Part shown: piece after piece, positions 18,618 to 27,001 of the stretch
Layout: each line of letters opens with the position of its first letter
Position numbering within the stretch: position 1 is the first letter of the stretch
Assembly (NCBI GenBank): GCA_016937795.1
Contig: JAFGVV010000012.1
Location: 31,955 to 95,954, forward strand
Reading direction: 5' to 3'
Length of the DNA stretch: 64,000 bases
From: Paludibacteraceae bacterium
Lineage (GTDB): Bacteria; Bacteroidota; Bacteroidia; Bacteroidales; Paludibacteraceae
Notes under the pieces: generated by a model
The model's input: only the letters and a program-made list of their open reading frames with translations
Databases searched by the model: none
What the model was told of the DNA's origin: nothing
Made by a program: the position numbers and the translations under genes

Positions 18618-19505
18618 TCAGAAGTAAATCACATCACGACCTTCAATTGAACTGAGCAAATTATTAGCCAAACGACTTGCTCCAAAGCGAAACATTTTAT
18701 TATTCAGCCATTCTTCGCCAAGCAAAGCTTTTACAATAGTATAATGTTTCACTGCATCTTCGGTAGTCACTATCCCTCCGGCTGGCTTATAAGCCACTTT
18801 TTCGCCGGTTTTATCGAACCATTCTTTGATAGCAGCACACATCACATAAGTAGCTTCAAGGGTAGCAGCCACAGGAATTTTCCCGGTTGATGTTTTGATA
18901 AAATCGGCACCAGCTGCCATAGCAATCACTGAGGCTTTTTTGATATTCGACATCGATTGCAAGGCTCCTGTTTCGAGAATTACCTTTAAATGAGCACTGC
19001 GACAAGCAGCTTTGAGCTCGGTTAGTTCTTCGTACATCTCTTCATAATTGCCCTCCAGAAACTTACCGATAGATATCACCACATCAATTTCGGTAGCACC
19101 TTCGGACACAGCCATAGCCGTTTCAGCAACTTTCACTTCGATAAAAGTCATCGACGAAGGAAAACCGGCTGCAACAGAAGCAATGCCGATGTTTTCTTTC
19201 AGATACTCCTTTACCACAGGCACCATTGACGGATACACACAAATAGCACCTACATTGGGCAAATGAGGAAATGCCTCTTTAAAACCATTCACTTTTTCGC
19301 ACATTGCCATAATTTGTGCGTCAGTATCAGTTCCATTCAGCGAAGTAAGATCTATCTGACTTAAACATTGCTTATAAACCTCCTTATTATTGTTTTTATC
19401 AAAATTCTCAAGCAGAATTTTATCAATCTCAGTCTTTACAACTGCCTCATCAAGATTACAATTGTACACTTTAAATAACTCATCAAATTTACCCATTTCA
19501 GTCAT
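18618..19505 (-). CDS. deoC: deoxyribose-phosphate aldolase (class II DeoC)
   Basis: Cleaves 2-deoxyribose 5-phosphate to glyceraldehyde 3-phosphate and acetaldehyde in deoxynucleoside salvage. The TIM-barrel protein has the Schiff-base lysine in FIKTSTGK, a second lysine in VAYKPAGGI, and EIDVVISIGKFLEG. A length of about 295 residues and the C-terminal segment FRFGASRLANNLL fit the longer class. Start choice: ATG 19505 (MTEMGKFDEL) matches the family N-terminus. ATG 19535, immediately after the stop of the upstream MazG-like gene (TAGATG), would add ten residues and allow translational coupling. It is the last gene of a psd-MazG-deoC operon. Confidence 0.95.
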   Translation of the reverse strand: MTEMGKFDELFKVYNCNLDEAVVKTEIDKILLENFDKNNNKEVYKQCLSQIDLTSLNGTDTDAQIMAMCEKVNGFKEAFPHLPNVGAICVYPSMVPVVKEYLKENIGIASVAAGFPSSMTFIEVKVAETAMAVSEGATEIDVVISIGKFLEGNYEEMYEELTELKAACRSAHLKVILETGALQSMSNIKKASVIAMAAGADFIKTSTGKIPVAATLEATYVMCAAIKEWFDKTGEKVAYKPAGGIVTTEDAVKHYTIVKALLGEEWLNNKMFRFGASRLANNLLSSIEGRDVIYF

Positions 19506-19535
19506 ATTTTTAATTGTAGTTGTCAAAAAAAACAT

Positions 19536-19871
19536 CTACAATTTATTGTTTTCTAAATGTCGCTTCTGATCGCGTTTCGTTTTCTTATCAATATTATTCA
19601 TAAAGGCCTCAGTCAGATCTACGCCTGTTTGATTGGCCATGCACATTAAAACCCAAAGCACATCGGCCATTTCATCTGCAAGATTATATTTTTCATCCGA
19701 TTTCTTAAACGACTGATCGCCATAAGTACGAGCCATAATACGCGCCAACTCTCCCACTTCTTCGGTGAGCACAGCCATATTGGTAAGTTCGTCAAAATAG
19801 CGAACTCCGTAAAGATGAATCCAGTCATCGACCATTTTCTGTGCATCAGATATTGAAATTTCCTTATTCAT
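19536..19871 (-). CDS. MazG-like nucleotide pyrophosphohydrolase
   Basis: Small all-alpha NTP pyrophosphatase of 111 residues, predicted to hydrolyse a non-canonical or excess (d)NTP to the monophosphate and pyrophosphate. The metal-binding pattern is visible: EEVGELARI (EExxE) near residue 37 and DEMADVLW (ExxD) near residue 67, separated as in single-domain MazG/iMazG proteins. The start ATG 19871 overlaps the end of psd by 8 bp, and deoC follows directly, so expression should be coupled. Placement beside a deoxyribose phosphate aldolase suggests nucleotide housekeeping; the actual substrate cannot be read from sequence. Confidence 0.88.
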   Translation of the reverse strand: MNKEISISDAQKMVDDWIHLYGVRYFDELTNMAVLTEEVGELARIMARTYGDQSFKKSDEKYNLADEMADVLWVLMCMANQTGVDLTEAFMNNIDKKTKRDQKRHLENNKL

Positions 19872-20532
19872 TCAGGCGCGCGATAATGGTTTCGTTCCCT
19901 GTAGTCTTATCACCTGTCTTAACATAGATCTCTGTATCCATTGGTAAAAACATATCCACTCTTGAGCCAAACTTAATAAAACCAAGGTGTTCATTCAAAT
20001 GACATGGTTTTCCTGCATGAGCATAAGTCACAATACGACGCGCTAACGCTCCGGCAATCTGCCGGACTAAAATCTCGGTTCCTCCTACCGACTTAATAAC
20101 TACTGTAGATCGCTCGTTTTCGTGACTCGATTTTGGCAAATAAGCACCCATATGACGACCATCGTGGTGAACAGACTTAAGCACAGTGCCCGAAACCGGA
20201 TACCAGTTAGCATGCACATTGAACACAGACATAAAAATTGAGACTTGAATACGTTTTTCGCCAAAATACTCGTTTTCCTGAGTAGGTTCAACCACCACAA
20301 TTGTACCATCGGCAGGTGCAATAACCAAACCAGGATCATCAATTTCGACTACACGTGTAGGATTCCGAAAAAAATACACAAAAAAACACAAAACTGCCGC
20401 CGACACAGACGTTGTAACAGCCAAAGCTAACTGCGGAAAACGCAGGTAGATAAAAAGATTAAGAATAAACAGAATAAACAGAAGCGACATTAAAATCAGC
20501 CTACCTTCTTTGTGAACTTTAATATATCTCAT
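19864..20532 (-). CDS. psd: phosphatidylserine decarboxylase proenzyme (short form)
   Basis: Makes phosphatidylethanolamine from phosphatidylserine at the inner membrane. The 222-residue proenzyme has one or two N-terminal membrane segments (about 14-50), then the catalytic domain with APADGTIVVVEP, FMSVFNVHANWYPVSG and the self-cleavage site FIKFGSRVDMFLP. Cleavage at Gly-Ser (near residue 190) would create the pyruvoyl group on the small alpha chain. The compact length is that of the archaeal/Bacteroidetes PSD-A class. A good promoter lies about 75 bp upstream. No phosphatidylserine synthase follows here; MazG-like and deoC genes take the downstream positions instead. Confidence 0.95.
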   Translation of the reverse strand: MRYIKVHKEGRLILMSLLFILFILNLFIYLRFPQLALAVTTSVSAAVLCFFVYFFRNPTRVVEIDDPGLVIAPADGTIVVVEPTQENEYFGEKRIQVSIFMSVFNVHANWYPVSGTVLKSVHHDGRHMGAYLPKSSHENERSTVVIKSVGGTEILVRQIAGALARRIVTYAHAGKPCHLNEHLGFIKFGSRVDMFLPMDTEIYVKTGDKTTGNETIIARLNE

Positions 20533-20612
20533 TACTAACTAATTAGGTGCAACGTAAGTTCCTTTTCAACATATCACATCACGGTTTGTAAAAACGAAAC
20601 GTGAAAAGCAAA

Positions 20613-20643
20613 CAAAAATATAGAAAAACTTTTATCAGTGCAA
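20613..20643 (-). promoter_or_regulatory. Bacteroidetes-type promoter for psd-MazG-deoC
   Basis: Minus-strand TTG (20643-20641), 20-nt spacer, TATTTTTG (20620-20613). Predicted start near 20606, about 74 nt before psd. Confidence 0.6.
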
Positions 20644-20681
20644 GAGCCACATTTAAACTTTTTATTTCACAGGGAATTGAT

Positions 20682-20689
20682 TAACTTTG
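20682..20689 (+). promoter_or_regulatory. -7 box upstream of purB
   Basis: TAACTTTG followed by C, matching TAnnTTTG. The -33 position has only a T-run. The resulting leader would be about 95 nt. Confidence 0.45.
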
Positions 20690-20789
20690 CAGCTCTCAAA
20701 AAAAAAGTACAACATGTACCATTTCTATGTAGTAAGAATTTTGCACTAAAACATACCGATTACATCAAGAAACTACAATAATTATTTAT

Positions 20790-22133
20790 ATGAATCTAAC
20801 ATTGCTCACCGCCATCTCGCCTATTGATGGTCGTTACCGAAACAAATCAGAAGCTTACGCAGCATATTTCTCCGAATTAGCATTAATCCGCTACCGCGTA
20901 GTCGTTGAGGTTGAGTATTTTATTGCTCTTTGCGAAATTCCACTAAAACAACTTGAACAGGTTCCTTCCGATGTATTTCCAAAATTAAGAAATATCTATC
21001 AAAATTTTAGTGAAAACGATGCACAACGCATCAAAGACATCGAGAAAGTAACCAATCACGATGTGAAAGCTGTTGAATATTTTTTAAAAGAAAAATTCGA
21101 TGCACTTCGCCTTGATGCCTTTAAAGAGTTTATTCACTTCGGACTTACTTCGCAGGATGTAAACAACACGTCAATTCCGCTTTCGATAAAAGAAGCCATG
21201 AGCAATGTGTATTATCCTGAAATTGAAAAACTCGTACAGGTGCTTACACATTTAGCCGATGAATGGCGCGATGTATCAATGCTTGCTAAAACACACGGTC
21301 AACCAGCTTCGCCAACACGCTTGGGAAAAGAAGTTATGGTTTTCGTAAACCGAATCAATCAACAACTTACCTTGCTACGACAAACACCGCTAGCTGCAAA
21401 ATTCGGAGGTGCAACAGGAAATTACAATGCTCACAAAGTGGCTTACCCTGCCATCGACTGGAAAGCATTTGGCAACAGCTTTGTGTCTGAGAAATTAGGC
21501 TTGGAACGCGAGCAATGGACCACTCAAATATCGAACTACGACCATTTGGCAGCACAACTCGATGCCATAAAACGCATCAACACTATTCTGATTGATCTTT
21601 GTCGTGATATATGGACATATGTATCGATGGAATATTTTAAACAAAAAATCAAAGCAGGCGAAGTGGGTTCATCGGCGATGCCACACAAGGTAAACCCAAT
21701 CGATTTCGAAAATGCAGAAGGAAACCTGGGAATGGCCAATGCCGTATTGGAATTTCTTTCATCCAAGTTACCCGTTTCACGTTTACAGCGCGACCTTACT
21801 GACAGCACTGTACTTCGAAACATTGGCGTACCATTTGCACACACAATGATTGCAACACAGAGCATTTTGAAAGGCCTAGACAAGCTACTACTCAACGAGA
21901 CTGCCATTTATCGCGATTTGGACAATACATGGGCTGTGGTAGCCGAAGGTATTCAAACATTACTCCGACGCGAATCATACCCTCAGCCCTACGAAGCTCT
22001 GAAAGCACTCACTCGTACAAACGAAGGTATTACTGAAAAGTCGATTCGCGAATTTATTGAGACGTTGAAAGTGGATGACACTGTAAAAGAAGAACTTCGC
22101 AGGATTACACCGCGCAACTATACCGGTATCTGA
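20790..22133 (+). CDS. purB: adenylosuccinate lyase
   Basis: Performs two fumarate-eliminating steps of purine synthesis (SAICAR to AICAR, adenylosuccinate to AMP). The 447-residue fumarase/aspartase-superfamily protein opens with LTAISPIDGRYRNK. It has the histidine region LAKTHGQPASPTRLGKE and the superfamily signature GSSAMPHKVNPIDFENAEGN (near residue 295), which carries the mobile-loop catalytic serine. Length and motifs match the E. coli-type PurB branch (ISPIDGRY plus KVNPIDFEN) rather than the shorter B. subtilis type. ATG 20790 has a -7 box about 100 nt upstream. The ABC transporter gene follows 62 bp later on the same strand. Confidence 0.96.
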   Translation: MNLTLLTAISPIDGRYRNKSEAYAAYFSELALIRYRVVVEVEYFIALCEIPLKQLEQVPSDVFPKLRNIYQNFSENDAQRIKDIEKVTNHDVKAVEYFLKEKFDALRLDAFKEFIHFGLTSQDVNNTSIPLSIKEAMSNVYYPEIEKLVQVLTHLADEWRDVSMLAKTHGQPASPTRLGKEVMVFVNRINQQLTLLRQTPLAAKFGGATGNYNAHKVAYPAIDWKAFGNSFVSEKLGLEREQWTTQISNYDHLAAQLDAIKRINTILIDLCRDIWTYVSMEYFKQKIKAGEVGSSAMPHKVNPIDFENAEGNLGMANAVLEFLSSKLPVSRLQRDLTDSTVLRNIGVPFAHTMIATQSILKGLDKLLLNETAIYRDLDNTWAVVAEGIQTLLRRESYPQPYEALKALTRTNEGITEKSIREFIETLKVDDTVKEELRRITPRNYTGI

Positions 22134-22195
22134 CACGATATTGTAATAATATAATGTTCTTTTGAAAAATTATGTTCTAAATTAAGAAAATATTA

Positions 22196-24034
22196 ATGTT
22201 CAAGTTCGTAATACTTTTCAAGCGATTTGTTCCGCCATATAAAAAATATGTGGCGTTAAGTCTTATTTTCAACTTATCGGCCACTATTTTCAGCCTTTTC
22301 TCGTTTGCAGCCATCATTCCGGTGTTGCAAATTCTTTTTGGCCTTGACAATGCCAAAACAGGCTATATAGCATGGAACTGGAGCGATAGGTTTCAGGACA
22401 TTGCAAATGCAGTAAAAAACAATTTATTTTATAACATTGAAGAACTGATTCAGAACACAGGTCCTAACACTGCACTATTATATCTTGGACTATTTCTGGT
22501 GATAATGACAGCTTTTAAGGTTGGCTCAGCATATTTAGGCGCCCACTTTATCATCCCAATTCGCACAGGGGTAGTACGCGACCTGCGCAATCAACTCTAT
22601 CACAAGATTTTGAATTTACCAATAGGATTTTTCACTGAGGAGCGTAAGGGAGACATTATGTCGCGAATGATGAGCGACGTGACCGAAATTGAGGCATCGA
22701 TAATGAGTTCCTTAGAAATGATTTTCAAAAATCCGATTATGATACTCATTTATCTGGGTGTAATGTTTGTCATGAGCTGGCAACTCACCATTTTCGTTTT
22801 ACTGCTTTTACCATTCAGTGGTTGGTTGATTGGACGTATTGGACGGTCGTTGAAAAGCTCATCAAAGCAAGGCCAGGAACAAACAGGCGAACTGCTATCG
22901 CAGATTGAAGAAACACTTGGAGGACTTCGAATTGTAAAAGCATTTAATGCAGAGCACAAAGTGATTAAACGCTTTTCGGAATTGAACGAAAAAATAAGAC
23001 GTACATTTAACCGCCTACACCGACGTTACAATCTGGCACATCCGGTGAGCGAACTGATAGGTACAATGGTCATAGCGGTATTGCTCTGGTTTGGCGGCAC
23101 ATTGATAGTAGGCAATAACAGCAGCATTGGAGCTGCTGAATTTATTTATTATCTGGTAATATTTTATAGCATCATAGCGCCTGCCAAGGATCTTTCGAAA
23201 GCCACTTACAGTGTTCAAAAAGGACTAGCCTCGCTCGAACGTGTTGACAAAATACTGCTCAGCGAAAACACACTCAACGAACCTGTCCACCCTATACACA
23301 TAAAATCGTTCAAACAAAAAATAGAATTCCGGAATGTTAGCTTCCGATATCAAACTGACTGGGTTTTACGAAATATTCAACTTAAAATAGAACGCGGAAA
23401 AACAGTCGCGCTTGTAGGGCAATCAGGCTCTGGCAAATCGACACTTGTAGACTTACTACCGCGGTATTACGATCCACAAGAAGGAGAAATACTCATTGAT
23501 GGCACTGACATTCGCCAAATACCCACACACGATATCAGAGCGCAACTCGGCAATGTAAATCAAGAAGCAATTTTGTTTAATGATACGTTTTACAACAACA
23601 TCACATTTGGTGTCGACAACGCCACAATGGCTCAGGTAGAAGAAGCAGCACGCATTGCGAATGCACATGAATTCATTATAGCAACTGAAAATGGCTATCA
23701 CAGCAACATTGGAGACAGAGGCAACAAACTCTCTGGTGGCCAGCGCCAAAGGATTAGTATTGCACGTGCTATTCTGAAAAACCCGCCTATACTCATTCTT
23801 GACGAAGCCACATCCGCATTGGACACCGAATCAGAAAAACTAGTACAGGAAGCACTTGAAAATCTTATGCAAAACCGAACTACGCTGGTAGTAGCACATC
23901 GTCTGTCCACAATTAAAAAAGCTGATGAGATTTGTGTCCTGCATGAAGGCCGCATTGTTGAACGGGGCAAACACAGCGAACTTATTGCCCTGAACGGATA
24001 CTACAAACGACTGGTAGATATGCAGTCGTTTTAG
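22196..24034 (+). CDS. MsbA-like ABC exporter (fused permease-ATPase)
   Basis: Half-transporter of 612 residues working as a homodimer in the inner membrane. The N-terminal type IV exporter domain (about 1-340) has six predicted helices and the conserved IGFFTEERKGDIMSRMMSDV coupling region. The ATPase has Walker A GQSGSGKST near 407, the Q-loop, the signature LSGGQRQR near 512, Walker B ILILDEATSALD and the switch histidine in VVAHRLSTI. The best match is the MsbA/lipid A flippase subgroup, but multidrug exporters look the same at this level, so no symbol is given. Directly downstream of purB; the gap of 62 bp has no terminator. Confidence 0.9.
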   Translation: MFKFVILFKRFVPPYKKYVALSLIFNLSATIFSLFSFAAIIPVLQILFGLDNAKTGYIAWNWSDRFQDIANAVKNNLFYNIEELIQNTGPNTALLYLGLFLVIMTAFKVGSAYLGAHFIIPIRTGVVRDLRNQLYHKILNLPIGFFTEERKGDIMSRMMSDVTEIEASIMSSLEMIFKNPIMILIYLGVMFVMSWQLTIFVLLLLPFSGWLIGRIGRSLKSSSKQGQEQTGELLSQIEETLGGLRIVKAFNAEHKVIKRFSELNEKIRRTFNRLHRRYNLAHPVSELIGTMVIAVLLWFGGTLIVGNNSSIGAAEFIYYLVIFYSIIAPAKDLSKATYSVQKGLASLERVDKILLSENTLNEPVHPIHIKSFKQKIEFRNVSFRYQTDWVLRNIQLKIERGKTVALVGQSGSGKSTLVDLLPRYYDPQEGEILIDGTDIRQIPTHDIRAQLGNVNQEAILFNDTFYNNITFGVDNATMAQVEEAARIANAHEFIIATENGYHSNIGDRGNKLSGGQRQRISIARAILKNPPILILDEATSALDTESEKLVQEALENLMQNRTTLVVAHRLSTIKKADEICVLHEGRIVERGKHSELIALNGYYKRLVDMQSF

Positions 24035-24101
24035 ATCGAAGTGTTATTAACACAAAGCTTACATTTTTTATTACCAATCAATCATTTTTTAGTTAAATGC
24101 G

Positions 24102-24131
24102 TTGTGTTTTAAAAAACAAAATATATCTTTG
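24102..24131 (+). promoter_or_regulatory. Bacteroidetes-type promoter for mscL
   Basis: TTG at 24102-24104, 19-nt spacer, TATCTTTG at 24124-24131; start predicted near 24138, about 40 nt before ATG 24179. Confidence 0.7.
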
Positions 24132-24178
24132 CTTAAATTAATAATAACACGATATACATTTATTAAACAAAAAGCATT

Positions 24179-24601
24179 ATGGGTTTACTGAAAGAATTCA
24201 AAGATTTTGCCATGCGTGGCAATGTGGTCGACATGGCAGTCGGAGTAATTATTGGTGGTGCATTTGGAAAAATTGTGGCCTCTTTAGTAGCTGACGTTAT
24301 TATGCCTCCGATTGGGATTTTGGTGGGTGGTGTAAATTTTGTAGATCTGAAATGGGAAATAAAAGCTGCAGAAATAGTAGATGGAGTTGAAAAAGCCGCC
24401 GTTTCGCTAAATTATGGCAACTTCCTACAGGTTACTTTCGACTTTATCATTGTAGCATTTGCTATTTTCATGTTTATCAAAGGCATGAACAAAATGAACA
24501 AGAAAAAAGAAGAAGCTCCGGCGGCCCCGGCACCCCCTCCCGCACCATCGAAAGAAGAGTTACTGCTTACTGAAATTCGCGATCTTCTGAAACAAAAATA
24601 A
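24179..24601 (+). CDS. mscL: large-conductance mechanosensitive channel
   Basis: Homopentameric inner-membrane emergency valve that opens at high membrane tension after hypo-osmotic shock. The 140-residue product opens with the N-terminal amphipathic helix ([20 protein letters not shown]) and the pore helix TM1 ([25 protein letters not shown]). A periplasmic loop and TM2 (about 83-103, [18 protein letters not shown]) follow, then a cytoplasmic helix ([13 protein letters not shown]). An Ala/Pro-rich linker of about a dozen residues ([12 protein letters not shown]) separates TM2 from the cytoplasmic helix and is a little longer than in E. coli. Monocistronic, with its own promoter and terminator. 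Confidence 0.97.
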   Translation: MGLLKEFKDFAMRGNVVDMAVGVIIGGAFGKIVASLVADVIMPPIGILVGGVNFVDLKWEIKAAEIVDGVEKAAVSLNYGNFLQVTFDFIIVAFAIFMFIKGMNKMNKKKEEAPAAPAPPPAPSKEELLLTEIRDLLKQK

Positions 24602-24621
24602 ACGCATTCAACAAAAACCTA

Positions 24622-24664
24622 AAAAGCCCGATAGCAAAAACATATTTTCTATCGGGCTTTTCAA
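24622..24664. terminator. bidirectional terminator between mscL and the sodium symporter gene
   Basis: Thirteen-bp stem (AAAAGCCCGATAG at 24622-24634 with 24649-24661) and a 14-nt loop, with A/T tracts on both sides, between convergent genes. Confidence 0.88.
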
Positions 24665-24687
24665 TTTGTTGTAGCAGAAGCTAAATA

Positions 24688-26055
24688 TTACTCCAAACTA
24701 AGCAGCTTTCCAAACCCAAGCTGATTGATAATTATCAATCCAATCCCAATTGGGGCTAAGTATCGTACCAAAAACATAAACAGCCGAAAGTATCCGACTT
24801 TAATTTTGCCTTCATTCGACATTTCATTCAGTATTGCATTTTTATCAAGACTCCAGCCCACGAAAACAGCAATAAACAAACCTCCTACTGGCATTAGAAT
24901 TTTTGATGTAGCATTATCAAACAATGTAAAGAATCCCATTCCAAAAATCTTTACATCACTCCATATTCCAAGTGAAAATGAAGATAATAAACCAAGAAAG
25001 AGCACTGCAACCGAAACCAACGCAATCACACGATGACGCTTAAAACCAAACTCTTCGACCACATAAGCCACAATAACCTCGAGTAACGAAATAGTAGATG
25101 TAAGAGCAGCTACTGCTAATAAAACAAAAAATAGAATAGCCCAAAAATAACCGCCGGGCATATGCGCAAACACATTAGGTAGTGTGATAAAAACCAGCTC
25201 AGGGCCTTGTGCAGGGTTAATCCCTAACGAAAAAACAGCAGGAAAAATGGCAATGGATGCTAAAACAGCAATAAGGGTATCGAGTACAGTAACTTCCACT
25301 ACTGTATGTTGCAGATTATTTTTTTTACTTATATACGAACCATAAGTAATCATACAACCCATGCCAAGACTTAAAGAGAAAAATGCCTGTCCCATGGCAC
25401 TGAGAATAACCGATGAATTTATTTTACTAAAATCGGGTTGAAACAAAAATCGCAAGCCTTCGGCACCACCGGGAAGCGTCACAGAACGCACTCCAAGTGC
25501 GATAATTATCAGCAACAAAAGAGGCATTAGGAACTTTGTGCTTTTTTCGATACCATTCTTTACTCCTGCATACACAACTCCACCTGTCAGGATAGTAAAC
25601 AATGCCATCCACAGCAAAGGCCGGAATGTATCTGTGCTAAAATCAGCAAACACCTTTGCCAAAGTAGCCGTTTCCCGACCACTGAACCTGTCACCCACAG
25701 CCTGAACAACATATTCGAGCGTCCAACCTGCCACTACGATATAAAATCCCAAGATAAGGAATGAAGCCAACACGCCCATCAGACCTACAATCCACCACTT
25801 TTTGCCCGGTGCTAGTTTCCGAAAAGAGCCTGCAGTATTTGCCTGCCCCATTCGTCCTATTACGAACTCGGACATCATGACAGGCATGCCAAGCAAAAGC
25901 ACACATAATAAATAGATAACCAAAAAAGCTCCGCCACCATACTGCCCAAGCTCGTAAGGGAAACGCCATATGTTGCCCAAACCTACAGCAGAGCCTGCTG
26001 CTGCCGCAACCACACCAAGTTTACTTCCGAAACTTATTCTCTCTTTCTCCGACAT
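24688..26055 (-). CDS. neurotransmitter:sodium symporter (NSS) family transporter
   Basis: Sodium-coupled amino acid or amine uptake carrier of the LeuT/SNF fold in the inner membrane. The 455 residues contain about 11-12 hydrophobic helices and the family signature in TM1, GSAVGLGNIWRFPYELGQYGG, whose unwound Gly-rich stretch forms the substrate and Na+ sites. MPVMMSEFVIGR in TM2 is also typical. Substrate cannot be read; bacterial relatives carry tryptophan, tyrosine, leucine or unknown solutes. The minus-strand -7 box CAAAAGTA (26077-26084) sits just upstream, and the mscL terminator works in both directions behind it. Confidence 0.92.
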   Translation of the reverse strand: MSEKERISFGSKLGVVAAAAGSAVGLGNIWRFPYELGQYGGGAFLVIYLLCVLLLGMPVMMSEFVIGRMGQANTAGSFRKLAPGKKWWIVGLMGVLASFLILGFYIVVAGWTLEYVVQAVGDRFSGRETATLAKVFADFSTDTFRPLLWMALFTILTGGVVYAGVKNGIEKSTKFLMPLLLLIIIALGVRSVTLPGGAEGLRFLFQPDFSKINSSVILSAMGQAFFSLSLGMGCMITYGSYISKKNNLQHTVVEVTVLDTLIAVLASIAIFPAVFSLGINPAQGPELVFITLPNVFAHMPGGYFWAILFFVLLAVAALTSTISLLEVIVAYVVEEFGFKRHRVIALVSVAVLFLGLLSSFSLGIWSDVKIFGMGFFTLFDNATSKILMPVGGLFIAVFVGWSLDKNAILNEMSNEGKIKVGYFRLFMFLVRYLAPIGIGLIIINQLGFGKLLSLE

Positions 26056-26281
26056 TATTTATTATGAATTTTGTTGCAAAAGTAGCCAAAACAAATCATT
26101 CCGTAAATAATTGAAGCAGAAAAAAGTAAATTTAAAATTTCCATGCAGAAAACCTAAAACACATCAACAATCACAGTTTAACAAAAACAAACATAACAAA
26201 AGAAAGAAAATACCTACTGTAATATCGACATTTACACTCAAACAGAACTACCAAGTCAGGTAGCTATTAAACGAAATTCAT

Positions 26282-26289
26282 TATCTTTG
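26282..26289 (+). promoter_or_regulatory. -7 box upstream of rdgB
   Basis: TATCTTTG followed by CAC, 22 bp before ATG 26312. No clear -33 TTG at the expected spacing. Confidence 0.45.
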
Positions 26290-26311
26290 CACAAAAGAAA
26301 TAACAAGCCGA

Positions 26312-26896
26312 ATGGAAAAATTAGTTTTTGCAACAAACAACGCACATAAACTCGAAGAAGTAAGAGCAGTGCTCGCCGGAAAAGTAGAAATACACAGCCT
26401 GAATGAGCTTGGCTGTTACGACGATATACCCGAAACAGCACCTACGCTCGAAGGAAATGCATTACTAAAAGCAAGCTATGTGTTCGACAAATTCGGAATG
26501 ACCTGCATTGCCGACGATACAGGCCTCGAAGTGGAAGCACTGGATGGAGAGCCCGGAGTTTATTCGGCAAGATATGGTGGTGAGCCTCACAATGCTCAGA
26601 AAAATATGCAAAAGCTGCTCGAGAAACTTGGAGATACCGAGAACAGAAAAGCGCAATTTCGCACTGTCATTGTGCTGAAAGATACAAAACAAGAGCTTTT
26701 TTTCGAAGGCATTATTCACGGACACATCTCCAAAAGTCCTTCAGGAGAAGCAGGATTCGGTTACGACCCGATATTCGTACCCTCAGGCTTCACACAGTCG
26801 TTTGCCGCACTGGGAAGCGATTTAAAAAACAAAATCAGCCACAGAGCGCTGGCTGTTTCCCGTCTTGTTGACTATTTGAACAAAAAGCAAACATAA
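26312..26896 (+). CDS. rdgB: non-canonical purine NTP pyrophosphatase (dITP/XTP)
   Basis: House-cleaning enzyme that hydrolyses dITP, ITP and XTP to monophosphates, preventing incorporation of deaminated purines. The 194-residue Ham1/RdgB protein begins [18 protein letters not shown] (the SxNxxK-type nucleotide loop). It carries [10 protein letters not shown], the acidic metal site [22 protein letters not shown] and [10 protein letters not shown], all hallmark segments in order. ATG 26312 is preceded by a -7 box. porZ begins 105 bp downstream without a recognisable promoter or terminator between, so they may share a transcript. Confidence 0.96.
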   Translation: MEKLVFATNNAHKLEEVRAVLAGKVEIHSLNELGCYDDIPETAPTLEGNALLKASYVFDKFGMTCIADDTGLEVEALDGEPGVYSARYGGEPHNAQKNMQKLLEKLGDTENRKAQFRTVIVLKDTKQELFFEGIIHGHISKSPSGEAGFGYDPIFVPSGFTQSFAALGSDLKNKISHRALAVSRLVDYLNKKQT

Positions 26897-27001
26897 AAAA
26901 CTACCTCAATATCAAACTCAAATAAAATAAATCGACTAAAATTCAGTTATTTATTTTATATCCAAACATAAAATTTTCAAATTATTATCAGAATTCTAAG
27001 C